Positions 25,167-33,729 are shown, counted from the stretch's first letter. The stretch: DNA of 64,000 nt from Collinsella aerofaciens (GCF_005845035.1 NZ_SPFO01000009.1:1-64000); one strand, 5' to 3'. A program made the numbers and translations. The notes: generated by a model from the sequence alone, not told the origin.

Positions 25167-25921
25167 TGCGCGCCGGGGATTTTGTCGGCGCCAAGATCTA
25201 TCGCAAGCCTACCGAGGACAAGCGCACCAAAAAGGACGGCACGCCGCGCAGCCCTAAAAAGCTCGGAAAGATTCACTTTCCGGTCTTTACTCCGGGCGGT
25301 ACGCGCGTGGTCGGCTTTATGGTCCGCCAGTCCGATATCGCGGGCATGATCGAGCGCCCCGACCGATTCGTAGCGCTCGACGCCATTGGTGTCTACGAGG
25401 GCGCCATTGCGGTCGATGACGTCAAGGACACGTACGATGCCGCCGCCGCCAAGCGCCTCGACATCAACCTGGACGATTGCATTATCTGGGTCGGTATGGA
25501 CGTGCGCACGGAATCGGGCGACGTCGTGGGCTATTGCTCGGACGTTGAGTTCAAGCCACGCTCGGGCATCGTGCAGGCATTCTATGTGACCGCCGGTGCT
25601 GCTTCGAGTGTTTTGGTTGGTGACACGCAGGTGCCGCCGACGATGCTGCGCGGCTACGAGAACGGCGCGATGATTGTCTCGGACGAGGTCAAGGCGCTCG
25701 GGTATTCGGGCGGCGCGGCCGCCAAGGCTGCCGAGGCCAGTGTCGTGGTGGGCGATAAGGTCAAGAAGGGCGCCAAGGTGCTCGATGACAAGGGATCGGT
25801 TGCCGTGGACAAGGGCAGTCGCGCACTGGGCAAGCAGCTCGGTAAGACGCGCGGCATGTTCAAGGCCTTTAAGGACGAATACCAAAAGGCGAGCGGAGGC
25901 TCGTCAAAAGCTACAAAATAG
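25166..25921 (+). CDS. PRC-barrel domain protein
   Basis: A 251-residue soluble protein. Two PRC-barrel-like segments are visible, about 30-110 (LGKIHFPVFTPGGTRVVGFM) and about 105-165 (VGMDVRTESGDVVGYCSDVEF), followed by a Lys/Ala-rich helical tail (190-251). PRC barrels often mediate RNA or protein contacts; no specific role can be given. One-nt overlap with the YtxH gene makes them a coupled pair. A similar two-barrel module forms the N-terminus of the MgtE-like protein at 27729. Confidence 0.7.
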   Translation: MRAGDFVGAKIYRKPTEDKRTKKDGTPRSPKKLGKIHFPVFTPGGTRVVGFMVRQSDIAGMIERPDRFVALDAIGVYEGAIAVDDVKDTYDAAAAKRLDINLDDCIIWVGMDVRTESGDVVGYCSDVEFKPRSGIVQAFYVTAGAASSVLVGDTQVPPTMLRGYENGAMIVSDEVKALGYSGGAAAKAAEASVVVGDKVKKGAKVLDDKGSVAVDKGSRALGKQLGKTRGMFKAFKDEYQKASGGSSKATK

Positions 25922-25942
25922 CGACGTACCAAATGATGGGAG

Positions 25943-25979
25943 GCAAGCCGGAGACCTGTTGCTCCGGCTTGCTGTGTTT
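25943..25979 (+). terminator. Terminator after the PRC-barrel gene
   Basis: An 11-bp perfect stem (25943-25953 with 25962-25972), 8-nt loop, then TGTGTTT. Confidence 0.7.
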
Positions 25980-25993
25980 ATGGGGGAGGGCAC

Positions 25994-27400
25994 ATGCGCC
26001 AAAACGGATCCAACTTAAACGGGCGTTCGGGTGCGCGTCCGACGGCGCGCCGCGACCTGGGGCAGCTGCCCAGCGGTCAGCGCCGTCGCCGCCGTAAGCC
26101 CGGCGCGATGTACCTCAACCATAGCCGCGGGTTTAGCGATCGCAGCGCGCGCATCGGCAACGGGCGCTCGCCGCGCCGACCGTCCCGTCTGCCCTATGCG
26201 CTTATCGCCGTGGGTTGCGCGCTCGTGCTGTTTATCGCTGCCGTCGTGGGCTACGTCAACCGCAGCGTGGACGTGGAGCTCAACGGGCAAAAGACCGCGG
26301 TGCGCGTGGGCTCTACGTTGCAGAATCTCATCGACGACCAGGAGTTGACTGACACCTACGACGCAGGCGACCTGCTGGCCGTCGATGACAGCGTGCTCAA
26401 GCGCCATGGGGGCGAAAAGCTGTCGGTGAAGGTCGACGGCAAGCGCGTGAAGCAGGGCAAATGGGATAGCCGCGAACTTGAGGGCGGCGAGAAGGTGACG
26501 GTCAAGGATGGCCGTAACACCTACGAGAAGCACGAGGTTCAGGCTATGGTTATCGAGCCCAAGCTCAAGGTCGAGGGTACGGGCGCTATCGAGTATGTGC
26601 AGACGTGGGGTGTCCGGGGCCGCTCCGAGGTGTGGGTTGGTGAGCAGTCGGGCAAGACGCAAGACCGCGGCGAGGTTGTGCCCGCCACCGATTGCGTTGT
26701 TGCGTGCGCCAGCGTGGCGCCCAAGGGCAACAAAAAGTACGTGGCGCTGACGTTTGACGAGGGTCCGAGCGGCGCTACCAAGCAGATCTTGCAGGTGCTC
26801 AAGGAAAAGGGCGTCACCGCGACGTTCTTCCTTTCGGGCGATGCGGCCGAGGCCTCGCCTGCCGCGGCCAAGGCGATTGTCGATGCCGGGTACGAGATCG
26901 GATCCAACAGCTACAGCGATGATTCGCTCAAGGGTCAGGACCGTGAGGCGGTACGCGAACAGATCACGAAAGGCACCGATGCGATTAAGTCGGCGACCGG
27001 TGTGAAGACGATGCTGCTGCGTGCTCCCTACGCTGCCTTTGACGAGCAAAACTGGATTGATGCGATGGACCTGGTCTCCGCCGTGGTCTCGTGGAATATT
27101 GACTCGGGCGACTGGCTGCTCAACGGTGCCGACGAGCAGGTCTCGACGGTGCTCGATTCGGTGACGCCGGGCAATATCGTGCTGCTCACCGATAGAGACG
27201 AATGCGCCGAGCAGACGCTCGAGGCGCTGCCGCAGATTATCGACGGCCTCATTGCCGACGGCTACAAGATTGTGACGCTCAGCGACCTGGTCAAGACGGA
27301 CACGTCGCTGAGCAAAAAGCTCACCTCGCTGACGAAGGCCACCATGCCCAAGGACGCCGTGTTCCCCCAACTTGTCGAGGACGACGACACCACAGAGTAG
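25994..27400 (+). CDS. Polysaccharide-deacetylase-like membrane protein, catalytic residues degenerate
   Basis: A 468-residue protein: basic cytoplasmic N-terminus (1-65), one membrane helix (about 67-87), an extracellular region about 90-240 with a DUF348/G5-like stretch, then a NodB-type domain (about 248-420). NodB motifs are altered: TFDEGP (253-258) has Glu for the metal-binding Asp; the HxxxH metal motif is replaced by NSYSDD (305-310); the late His of the LLxH motif is Thr (LLTD, near 399). RAPY (343-346) and DSGDW (370-374) remain. Deacetylase activity of the usual metal-dependent kind is therefore doubtful; a binding or scaffold role at the wall is possible. GGGGGAGGG lies just before the ATG. 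The stop TAG touches the repeat at 27398. Confidence 0.85.
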   Translation: MRQNGSNLNGRSGARPTARRDLGQLPSGQRRRRRKPGAMYLNHSRGFSDRSARIGNGRSPRRPSRLPYALIAVGCALVLFIAAVVGYVNRSVDVELNGQKTAVRVGSTLQNLIDDQELTDTYDAGDLLAVDDSVLKRHGGEKLSVKVDGKRVKQGKWDSRELEGGEKVTVKDGRNTYEKHEVQAMVIEPKLKVEGTGAIEYVQTWGVRGRSEVWVGEQSGKTQDRGEVVPATDCVVACASVAPKGNKKYVALTFDEGPSGATKQILQVLKEKGVTATFFLSGDAAEASPAAAKAIVDAGYEIGSNSYSDDSLKGQDREAVREQITKGTDAIKSATGVKTMLLRAPYAAFDEQNWIDAMDLVSAVVSWNIDSGDWLLNGADEQVSTVLDSVTPGNIVLLTDRDECAEQTLEALPQIIDGLIADGYKIVTLSDLVKTDTSLSKKLTSLTKATMPKDAVFPQLVEDDDTTE

Positions 27401-27409
27401 TCATTGGGT

Positions 27410-27436
27410 AGTCATTTAAGAACGTCCCCAATGACT
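27410..27436. repeat. Palindromic repeat with TAAGAACGTCCCC loop
   Basis: AGTCATT (27410-27416) and AATGACT (27430-27436) flank the 13-nt loop. A second partial TAGTCATT (27398-27405) overlaps the deacetylase stop codon. Confidence 0.8.
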
Positions 27437-27511
27437 ATGTCACGGATGCGTCAGCGTTTGGTATGCCTGCAATGTGCAGCGCATAAATTCGATGCCGCAG
27501 GGCGATGCTGA

Positions 27512-27520
27512 TGCTATAGT
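27512..27520 (+). promoter_or_regulatory. Extended -10 promoter of the mgtE leader
   Basis: TGCTATAGT fits an extended -10 with a weak -35. It predicts a transcript start near 27527 and a leader of about 200 nt. Confidence 0.5.
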
Positions 27521-27535
27521 TACTGCGGTTAATGA

Positions 27536-27710
27536 GGGTCAAGAGAAAGGTTACAGGTGAAATCCAAACCTCGACCATACAGTCGATGACCCCATGCAGG
27601 TGCTTTCTGCGCATGCACGGGGTGTAAGCGTCGAGCGGCGTGCCGCCCGCGCATGCGTATACATATCCAGAAGCCCCCGGACGCCGCACGCGCGGCCGCG
27701 TCCGGAGGAA
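27536..27710 (+). ncRNA. Candidate structured cis-regulatory leader of mgtE
   Basis: Helices that can form together: GGGTC 27536-27540 with GACCC 27588-27592 closes a junction; AGGTT 27548-27552 with AACCT 27567-27571; CGAC 27572-27575 with GTCG 27582-27585; then a hairpin 27593-27615 (CATGCAG / CTGcgCATG); and near the start codon CCGGACGC with GCGTCCGG, ending at about 27705 within GGAGG. The last helix could hide the ribosome site. I could not match it to the M-box (ykoK) consensus or another known Mg or Mn riboswitch. Pairings were found by eye. Confidence 0.45.
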
Positions 27711-27712
27711 TA

Positions 27713-27745
27713 ATGATGGGGAGCACCATTGAATTATCTGAGTGA
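27713..27745 (+). CDS. Possible 10-codon leader peptide overlapping mgtE start
   Basis: GGAGG (27704-27708) is well placed for ATG 27713 or 27716, which open a 10- or 9-residue frame (MMGSTIELSE) ending in TGA at 27743-27745, past the TTG start of mgtE in another frame. Translation here could couple to or compete with mgtE. It may also be chance. Confidence 0.3.
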   Translation: MMGSTIELSE

Positions 27746-29573
27746 GATGCTCAAATTGCCGGTCTTGGACGTCGACGGCGAAAAGCTCGGCGTTGTGAAC
27801 GATTTTGGCATTGCTACCGGCGAAGTTTTTCCGCACGTGACGTCGCTCGCGTTCCGCGGACCCGGCAAGACGCCGTTTATGATCAGCTGGCGCAAATGGG
27901 TCGACCGTATCGACGAGACGGGCGTACACCTTAAGTCGCCGGCCACCGAAATCCGTTTTTCGTACCTGCAGCCGACCGAGCTCCTGCTTGCCCGCGACGT
28001 GCTCAACAAGCAGATTGTCGACACGCAGGGCATGAAGGTCGTGCGCGTCAACGACATCAAGTTTTCCATGTCGGGCGAAAATCAGCTGCGCCTGCTGGGC
28101 GCCGAGGTCGGTGCCCGCGGTCTGCTACGCGCCATCAGCCCCGCGCTCGAGCATATCGTCGAAGGCTTTATGAAGCACCTGGGCAAGCCGCTCAGTGAGG
28201 ACATCATCGCTTGGTCCTACATGGACCTGCTCGACCGCTCGACCAAGAACATTCAACTCTCGGTGTCGCACAAGACGCTCGGCGAGCTGCACCCTGCCGA
28301 CATCGCCGACATTATCGAGCAGCTCGACCCGCGCCTACGTGCGCAGGTGTTTGCGCAGCTCGATACTGCCCAGGCCGCCGAGGCCATCTCGGAGTTCGAT
28401 GACGATGAGCTTATGACCGAGATGCTCGAGGGTCTGTCCGACACCGACGCATCGTCGATGCTGGCCATGATGGACCCGGACGACGCCGCCGATCTGATCG
28501 ACGAGCTCGATTACGAGAAGGCCGAGAAGCTCTTGCGCCTGATGGGCGTCAAGGAGGAGAAGGCGATTCGTAATCTGCTGGGCTACGAGGACAACACCGC
28601 CGGCCGCATCATGACCTCGGAGTTTGTCTCCCTGCCTGCTACGGCAACGGTCGGTGACGCCATCGAGGCGATTCGCGAGCTCGACGAGGACTTCGAGAGC
28701 GTCTACTACGTCTATACCGAGGATCCGAGCGGCATGCTGACCGGCGTGCTTTCGCTGCGCACGCTGATCGTGGCCGACCGCGACGCCACGCTGGGTCAGC
28801 TGGCCTATCGCGACCTGGTCTATGTGTCGCCCGACGAGGACCAGGAAGACGTGACGGACGAGATGACCAAGTACGACCTGGTTGCCATCCCTGTCTGCGA
28901 CGAGAACCGTCATATCCTGGGTATCGTGACCTTTGATGACGCCATGGACGTTATCGCCGAGGAGCACCAGGAGGACCTGCAGATCGCAGGCGTCGGCTCG
29001 GGCGATAGCGCCTCCGACGACTCGACGAATGTGCTCAGCTGGTTCGTGCATCGCCAGTACTGGGTTGTCGTGTGGGGCATTGCCTCGTGCATCATGGCAA
29101 CGGTGCTGGGGACGGCGCTCGGCTCCGCGCATCTGGTGGTGTTCCCCATGTGCGCCATGCCGCTCGTGCTGCTGGCGGCCTCGCGCATGGTGTCGTTCGT
29201 CAAGAACTACTTCCTGGAGTATGACGGTCACGATGACGAGCCCAAGCCGTATCTGGGGTTCTTCTTCCAGAGCACGGGCATGGGCCTGATCCTGTCGCTC
29301 GTGACCTACCTGTGCGCCCAGCTGGTGCGCACCGCCGCGTTCCCCGACGCGCCCATGTTTGAGGAACAGCTCTTTACCGGCTGCTTTAACATTGCGGCCA
29401 TCGTCTGCCTGATTGGCAACATGAGCGCCGTGATTTACCTGATGGTGCTGTTCTGGCGTGACGAGCATGACCTCAACACGTCGGGCACCGCCATGAACGT
29501 TATTGCCGTCATGATCTCGTGCGTAGCGTACTGCGCCGCTGCGGTGCTGCTCACCATGTCGGTCATGGGTTAG
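27729..29573 (+). CDS. MgtE-family magnesium transporter-like protein with N-terminal PRC barrels
   Basis: A 614-residue membrane protein. Two PRC-barrel segments (about 1-165; LSEMLKLPVLDVDGEKLGVV at the start), MgtE_N superhelical domain (about 190-285) with HPADIADIIEQLD and MDPDDAADLIDEL, a CBS pair (about 295-415) with GRIMTSEF, then about five membrane helices (from about 435). The actinobacterial PRC-MgtE layout is known; Mg2+ transport or sensing is the likely job. The TTG start is supported by GGGGAG 5 nt upstream and by the conserved barrel beginning immediately. An Nramp-related transporter gene follows 8 nt later. Confidence 0.82.
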   Translation: MNYLSEMLKLPVLDVDGEKLGVVNDFGIATGEVFPHVTSLAFRGPGKTPFMISWRKWVDRIDETGVHLKSPATEIRFSYLQPTELLLARDVLNKQIVDTQGMKVVRVNDIKFSMSGENQLRLLGAEVGARGLLRAISPALEHIVEGFMKHLGKPLSEDIIAWSYMDLLDRSTKNIQLSVSHKTLGELHPADIADIIEQLDPRLRAQVFAQLDTAQAAEAISEFDDDELMTEMLEGLSDTDASSMLAMMDPDDAADLIDELDYEKAEKLLRLMGVKEEKAIRNLLGYEDNTAGRIMTSEFVSLPATATVGDAIEAIRELDEDFESVYYVYTEDPSGMLTGVLSLRTLIVADRDATLGQLAYRDLVYVSPDEDQEDVTDEMTKYDLVAIPVCDENRHILGIVTFDDAMDVIAEEHQEDLQIAGVGSGDSASDDSTNVLSWFVHRQYWVVVWGIASCIMATVLGTALGSAHLVVFPMCAMPLVLLAASRMVSFVKNYFLEYDGHDDEPKPYLGFFFQSTGMGLILSLVTYLCAQLVRTAAFPDAPMFEEQLFTGCFNIAAIVCLIGNMSAVIYLMVLFWRDEHDLNTSGTAMNVIAVMISCVAYCAAAVLLTMSVMG

Positions 29574-29581
29574 GTGGTCGC

Positions 29582-30844
29582 GTGCAAAATACCAAGCAAA
29601 AGTCGGGCACCAAGCAAAAGTTGACCATCGCGGCCATCTTTGGCGCTATGGGTCCCGGTCTGCTGGCGGCGCTTTCGGGCAATGACGCCGGCGGCATCGC
29701 CACGTATTCCAGCGCGGGCGCCAGCTATGGCTACAAGATGCTCTGGATGCTTCCCGTCATGACTGTGCTGCTCATCGTGACGCAGGAGACCGCGGCCCGT
29801 TGCGGTTGCGTGACGGCTAAGGGTCTGGCGTCGCTCATCCGCGAACGCTTTGGCGTGCGCAAGAGCGTGCTCGCCATGGCGGCGCTGCTGATTGCCAACA
29901 CGGCCGTGACTATCTCGGAGTTCGCGGGTATCGCGAGCGGCCTTGCCCTTTTTGGTGTCCCGGCGAGCATCTCGGTGCCGTTGGTGGCGCTGCTGGTGTG
30001 GATGCTTACCATGTCGGGTAGTTTCCAGCGCATCGAGAAGATTCTGCTGCTGGTGAGCTGCGTGTTCGTGACCTATATTGTCGCCGCGTTTATGGCTGGC
30101 CCCAACTGGGGTGAGGTCGCGGTCGACCTGGTCGTGCCTAACATTCAAAATGACCCCAGCTACGTGTCGCTCGTGGTCGCGACGATCGGTACCACCATCG
30201 CGCCGTGGATGATTTTCTTGGCGCAGAACAACGTGGTCGATAAGAACGCGGGCGAGGACGATATCGTGCTGCAGCGCATCGATACCGTGAGCGGCTCGCT
30301 TGCCGCCGATGTCATTGCCGGCTTTATTATCATCACGACTGGTACGGTGTTGTTCCCGGCGGGTATTCAGATCAGCGATGCTGCCGATGCTGCCCGCGCG
30401 CTGGAGCCTATTGCGGGTCAGTGGTCCACGGTACTGTTTGCCTCGGGCCTGGTCGCGGCGAGCTTCTTGGCCGCCTGCGTGCTGCCGGGCGTTACGTCGA
30501 GCGCTATCTGCGAGGCATTTGGCTGGGAGCGCGGTGCCGACCGCAGCTGGGACGAGGCCCCGGTCTATCGCGGCATCATTACGGCCATCATCGGTATCTC
30601 TGCCGTGCTGGTGCTTATGCCCGGCGTCGATCTGTTCCAGATTATGATGACCTCGCAGGTCATCAATGGCGTGCTGCTGCCCGTGGTTCTGGTGTTCCAG
30701 GTGGTTATCGCCGCTGACCGTCACATTATGGGTGCCAACCGCAACGGCCGCGTGTGGAACGTGCTCACTTGGGCGACTATCGCCGTGATTACGGTGCTGA
30801 CGGTCGTCATGTTTGTGCTGCAAGCGATGGGCTACAGCGCTTAG
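29582..30844 (+). CDS. Nramp-family transporter, probably Nramp-related Mg2+ type (NRMT)
   Basis: A 420-residue protein with about eleven helices of the Nramp fold. Two ion-site positions differ from manganese/iron Nramps. The helix-1 DPGN motif is SGNDAGGIATY (near residue 34), and the helix-6 MPHN region is IAPWMIF (near 205), so the soft-metal Met is Ala. Loss of that Met is the mark of the NRMT clade, whose studied member is from Eggerthella, another coriobacterium. Position directly behind an MgtE-like gene agrees with Mg2+. The GTG start at 29582 has AGGTGG upstream. Confidence 0.82.
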   Translation: MQNTKQKSGTKQKLTIAAIFGAMGPGLLAALSGNDAGGIATYSSAGASYGYKMLWMLPVMTVLLIVTQETAARCGCVTAKGLASLIRERFGVRKSVLAMAALLIANTAVTISEFAGIASGLALFGVPASISVPLVALLVWMLTMSGSFQRIEKILLLVSCVFVTYIVAAFMAGPNWGEVAVDLVVPNIQNDPSYVSLVVATIGTTIAPWMIFLAQNNVVDKNAGEDDIVLQRIDTVSGSLAADVIAGFIIITTGTVLFPAGIQISDAADAARALEPIAGQWSTVLFASGLVAASFLAACVLPGVTSSAICEAFGWERGADRSWDEAPVYRGIITAIIGISAVLVLMPGVDLFQIMMTSQVINGVLLPVVLVFQVVIAADRHIMGANRNGRVWNVLTWATIAVITVLTVVMFVLQAMGYSA

Positions 30845-30864
30845 CGCCTCTTTTGGACTCCAAA

Positions 30865-30896
30865 CAGGCCGCTGCCATGGGTTGCGGCCTGCATTT
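30865..30896 (+). terminator. Terminator after the Nramp gene
   Basis: CAGGCCGC (30865-30872) pairs with GCGGCCTG (30884-30891), followed by CATTTTG. Confidence 0.8.
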
Positions 30897-30926
30897 TGCC
30901 TGTTATAGGGGGTTAGTAATATGTGA

Positions 30927-31156
30927 GTGGACAAAAAATGCCAAATATGAGTACTGTTGCTAAGTGAATAGCATTTACATCCAAGAAGATAATAAACATA
31001 ACCTATAGTATGTTCATTAATATTGGCTCCAATACGCCTTAAACCAGTCAGGTTGGCTGCTTTAGGGGGTTGTAGGGTTCGCTCGGACGTCATTTTGGGT
31101 GGTTTTGCCTGCTACTAAAACGGTAACAGTACTCATATTTGCCACTTTTTGTCCAC
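30927..31156. repeat. 230-bp element with 34-bp terminal inverted repeats, AT-rich
   Basis: Positions 30927-30960 (beginning GTGGACAAAAAATGCC, ending GAGTACTGTTGC) match the complement of 31123-31156 with three mismatches. The interior is AT-rich relative to the genome, with no credible gene. It looks like a non-autonomous mobile or regulatory element. The remainder of the gap (31157-31325) shows only fragments of the GTCCC-type repeats. Confidence 0.8.
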
Positions 31157-31325
31157 GACCTCTTGGAGTCGGCTCGAAAAGAGTGATTTTGGGTTGTTTG
31201 CTGCGGGTGTGGGCTTAGAAACAACGCTCGGGGTGGCGAGGCGCTCAGAATTCGGTCGCAAGGAGGGCGTTCCTCGGCTGTGCCAGGAGTGTCCCTAGGT
31301 GCCGGCACATAAGGAACGTCCCTAA

Positions 31326-31369
31326 CATCCGGAGGGGGTGCCTGCCGTGGCAGGCACCCCCTCCGGATG
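31326..31369. repeat. 44-bp near-perfect palindrome beyond the acyltransferase gene
   Basis: Positions 31326-31346 are complementary to 31349-31369 (21 bp, 2-nt centre). Its core is GGGGTGCCTGCC. It lies 20 nt past the stop of the minus-strand acyltransferase gene and could stop or protect its transcript, though no T tract follows. Confidence 0.75.
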
Positions 31370-31389
31370 TGGGAAGTTTGCGTCGCAGG

Positions 31390-33606
31390 TTACTTGTCGG
31401 TGCCCAGCGTGTGCGGCTTGAGAGCGAGCGCATTGACGAGCGCGTCGGTGGCAGACTTGACGGCCGCCGGCTGCGGATCGTTGACGTGATCCTCGGGATG
31501 CACGGGCAGGTCCTTCTTGACTGCATCGTGGATCAAGTTGAGGTACTCAGTCACGCCTGTGGTCGACAGGTGCGTGCCATCGCCATCAAACAGGTCGTTG
31601 CGATTGGCACTGTATCCGTACCAGTCGATAACGCGCACGTTCTTGTAGCGCGTAGCGGTGTTGGCGATGGCCTGGTTGGTAGAGCCAACCCACGGCTGCG
31701 GACTGCGCGTGTTCACAAACACCACAATACGCTTATCTCCTGCATCGGCCATGATGGCGTCGATCTGGTCGTCGGTTACCAAGCCGTTGGTGCCCAGGGC
31801 AAAGACCACGATCTTGCCGGCAAGGTTCTGTTGGAGATAGCCCTCAAATGTCGCGCGGCCCGCATCAAACTGGCGGCCCTTTTCGGCATCGATATGGCTG
31901 TGCGGGAACACGCCGTCAAAGGAATCAACGGCGCGCAGCGACACGGAGTCGCCGATCATCAACAGGTCATAGGAGCCATCGGGGAAGCCGTCGTTGTCCT
32001 TGTCGGTGTCGTCGGCCGCCTGTTGGTCGGCGGGCGCGGTGTTCTTGGCTTCCTTGTTCAGAACTTCGGCGCCCTCGCCGCTCAGCGCAGACGTCTCGGG
32101 CACAAAGATCAGACCGCCCAGTGCAACGACCAACACGACAGCGCAGGCTGCGCAGACAGGGACGTGCGCGCGTGCCCAGTTGGCGGGCGTGGTGGTGCCA
32201 TCGCGGAATTCGGCGACGGTGCGGCCGAAGGCACCCTTCCTAAATGGCGTTTCGATAAAGCGATAGGAACACTCGGCTACGGCGACCACCAGCAGCACCT
32301 GCAAAATGTACTGCCACCAGGGCGTATCGTTGATGTTGGCGACCGGGTTCATGAGCAACAGCAGCGGATAGTGCCACAGGTAGATACTGTACGAGCGCTT
32401 GCCAACCCACACGAGCGGCTCGGCGGACAGCGCGCGGGCAACCATTCCCTGGGGCTGCACGCAGGCCGCGATGACCATGAGCGTGAGGATGGAGCATAGC
32501 AGTGTGCCGCCGCGATACTGGAACGCGGTGTAGCCGTTGGTGAGCGCGACCATGGCGGCAAGGCCAACCAGACCCACGACGCCCAGTACATCGATGGATG
32601 CGGGCGAGGACCAAAAGCGCACGAGGGCGCTCGGCTGTGCCGGGGCGGTCTTGGCTGATTCGTCGGCCTTCTCGCCAGGCTTGCCCTCGGCATTCTTGCC
32701 GTGCTTGGCGGCGCCAACCAGGCGGTCGAGCCCCAGACGATGTGCGAGGCGCACGGGCGCCAGATCGCGATCGGGGATAAAGGCCATCCAGGCACCCAGC
32801 AGCAGCGAGAACACGCGGGTGTCGGTGCCGTAGTACACGCGGCTGGGGTCGGCGGCAGGGTTGTAAAGCACCATCATGGCGAGGGCAGATACCGCGGCAA
32901 GGCCCAGAACCACGCGGCGCGTGTTGGGCTTGCTCACATGCATGGATACCATGGCAAACAGCAGTGGCGGCCAAATCAGGTAGAACTGTTCCTCGATGGC
33001 AAGCGACCAAAAGTGCGTGAGCGGCGAGGGGTCGCCCAGGGCATTGAAGTACGAGACGTTTTGGGCAATCTGCCACCAGTTGTTGAAGAACAGCAGCGAC
33101 GGCAGGATGTCGGGACGCATCTTGGTGAGCATCACGTGGTTAAAGATGGTGCACAGCGCGCAGGTCACGAACACTACCGTTACCACGGCGGGGACCAGGC
33201 GACGGATGCGGCGGATCCAGAAGCTCTTAAGGTCGATGCGGCCGGTCTTAGCGACTTCGTTGAGCAGCAAGCGCGTGATCAGATAGCCCGAAAGCACAAA
33301 GAAGATCGTGACGCCGAGCAGGCCGCCCTGAGCCCACGTGAGGTTGAGGTGATAGAGCACCACCGCGACGACCGCGAGCGTACGCAGACCGTCGAGGGCG
33401 GGAATGTAGCGGGACTTGAGACGAGCGGGCGCCTGTTCTTTTGCGGCGCTGTTGGTGCGGGCGCCCTTGTTGGTGGGCGTTCGATGCGGGCTCGGGCCGC
33501 GTCGCGACTCGCCGGTGCGGCGGTCGGCGCGCGGGCGTTCGTGCGGCGCCTGGTTATCGGGCGCGCGGCGCGGTCCGCGTGGGCTCGATGGTGGGAATTG
33601 CTCCAT
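31390..33606 (-). CDS. OatA-like acyltransferase 3 with SGNH domain (probable peptidoglycan O-acetyltransferase)
   Basis: A 738-residue membrane enzyme. Basic, disordered N-terminus (1-65); acyltransferase-3 domain with about ten helices (about 68-475), including YIPALDGLRTLAVVAVVLYH, FFVLSGYLITRLL and THFWSLAIEEQFYLIWP; then an extracellular SGNH/GDSL-like domain (about 545-690) with LLMIGDSVSLRA (Ser), ALGTNG (Asn) and DGDGTHLSTTG (Asp, His). This is the two-domain layout of OatA, which O-acetylates wall glycan and gives lysozyme resistance; other surface polymers are possible acceptors. It is a single-gene unit. Confidence 0.88.
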   Translation of the reverse strand: MEQFPPSSPRGPRRAPDNQAPHERPRADRRTGESRRGPSPHRTPTNKGARTNSAAKEQAPARLKSRYIPALDGLRTLAVVAVVLYHLNLTWAQGGLLGVTIFFVLSGYLITRLLLNEVAKTGRIDLKSFWIRRIRRLVPAVVTVVFVTCALCTIFNHVMLTKMRPDILPSLLFFNNWWQIAQNVSYFNALGDPSPLTHFWSLAIEEQFYLIWPPLLFAMVSMHVSKPNTRRVVLGLAAVSALAMMVLYNPAADPSRVYYGTDTRVFSLLLGAWMAFIPDRDLAPVRLAHRLGLDRLVGAAKHGKNAEGKPGEKADESAKTAPAQPSALVRFWSSPASIDVLGVVGLVGLAAMVALTNGYTAFQYRGGTLLCSILTLMVIAACVQPQGMVARALSAEPLVWVGKRSYSIYLWHYPLLLLMNPVANINDTPWWQYILQVLLVVAVAECSYRFIETPFRKGAFGRTVAEFRDGTTTPANWARAHVPVCAACAVVLVVALGGLIFVPETSALSGEGAEVLNKEAKNTAPADQQAADDTDKDNDGFPDGSYDLLMIGDSVSLRAVDSFDGVFPHSHIDAEKGRQFDAGRATFEGYLQQNLAGKIVVFALGTNGLVTDDQIDAIMADAGDKRIVVFVNTRSPQPWVGSTNQAIANTATRYKNVRVIDWYGYSANRNDLFDGDGTHLSTTGVTEYLNLIHDAVKKDLPVHPEDHVNDPQPAAVKSATDALVNALALKPHTLGTDK

Positions 33607-33699
33607 AAAACATCATCCAATGACGAGAATAATCAGCACATATTCATTGTAGCTGCCTGCTCCTGTGAATGCTTGCTGCTGGCGCAACCTCAAGGGCGC

Positions 33700-33717
33700 G
33701 TTCACATCAAAGTGAAC
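33700..33717. promoter_or_regulatory. Operator-like inverted repeat at the ribokinase promoter
   Basis: GTTCAC-N6-GTGAAC is a perfect palindrome covering the -35 region of the ribokinase promoter. It suits a repressor such as a LacI- or GntR-family protein. Confidence 0.5.
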
Positions 33718-33729
33718 TAAAGTTATAGA
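33701..33729 (+). promoter_or_regulatory. Promoter of the ribokinase/nucleoside hydrolase operon
   Basis: TTCACA (33701-33706), 17-nt spacer, TATAGA (33724-33729), about 63 nt before the ribokinase start codon. Confidence 0.6.

Noticed and set aside
27527..27728. M-box (ykoK) Mg2+ riboswitch
   Set aside because: I could not find the conserved M-box core segments; only the gene context suggests it. Kept as an unassigned structured leader.
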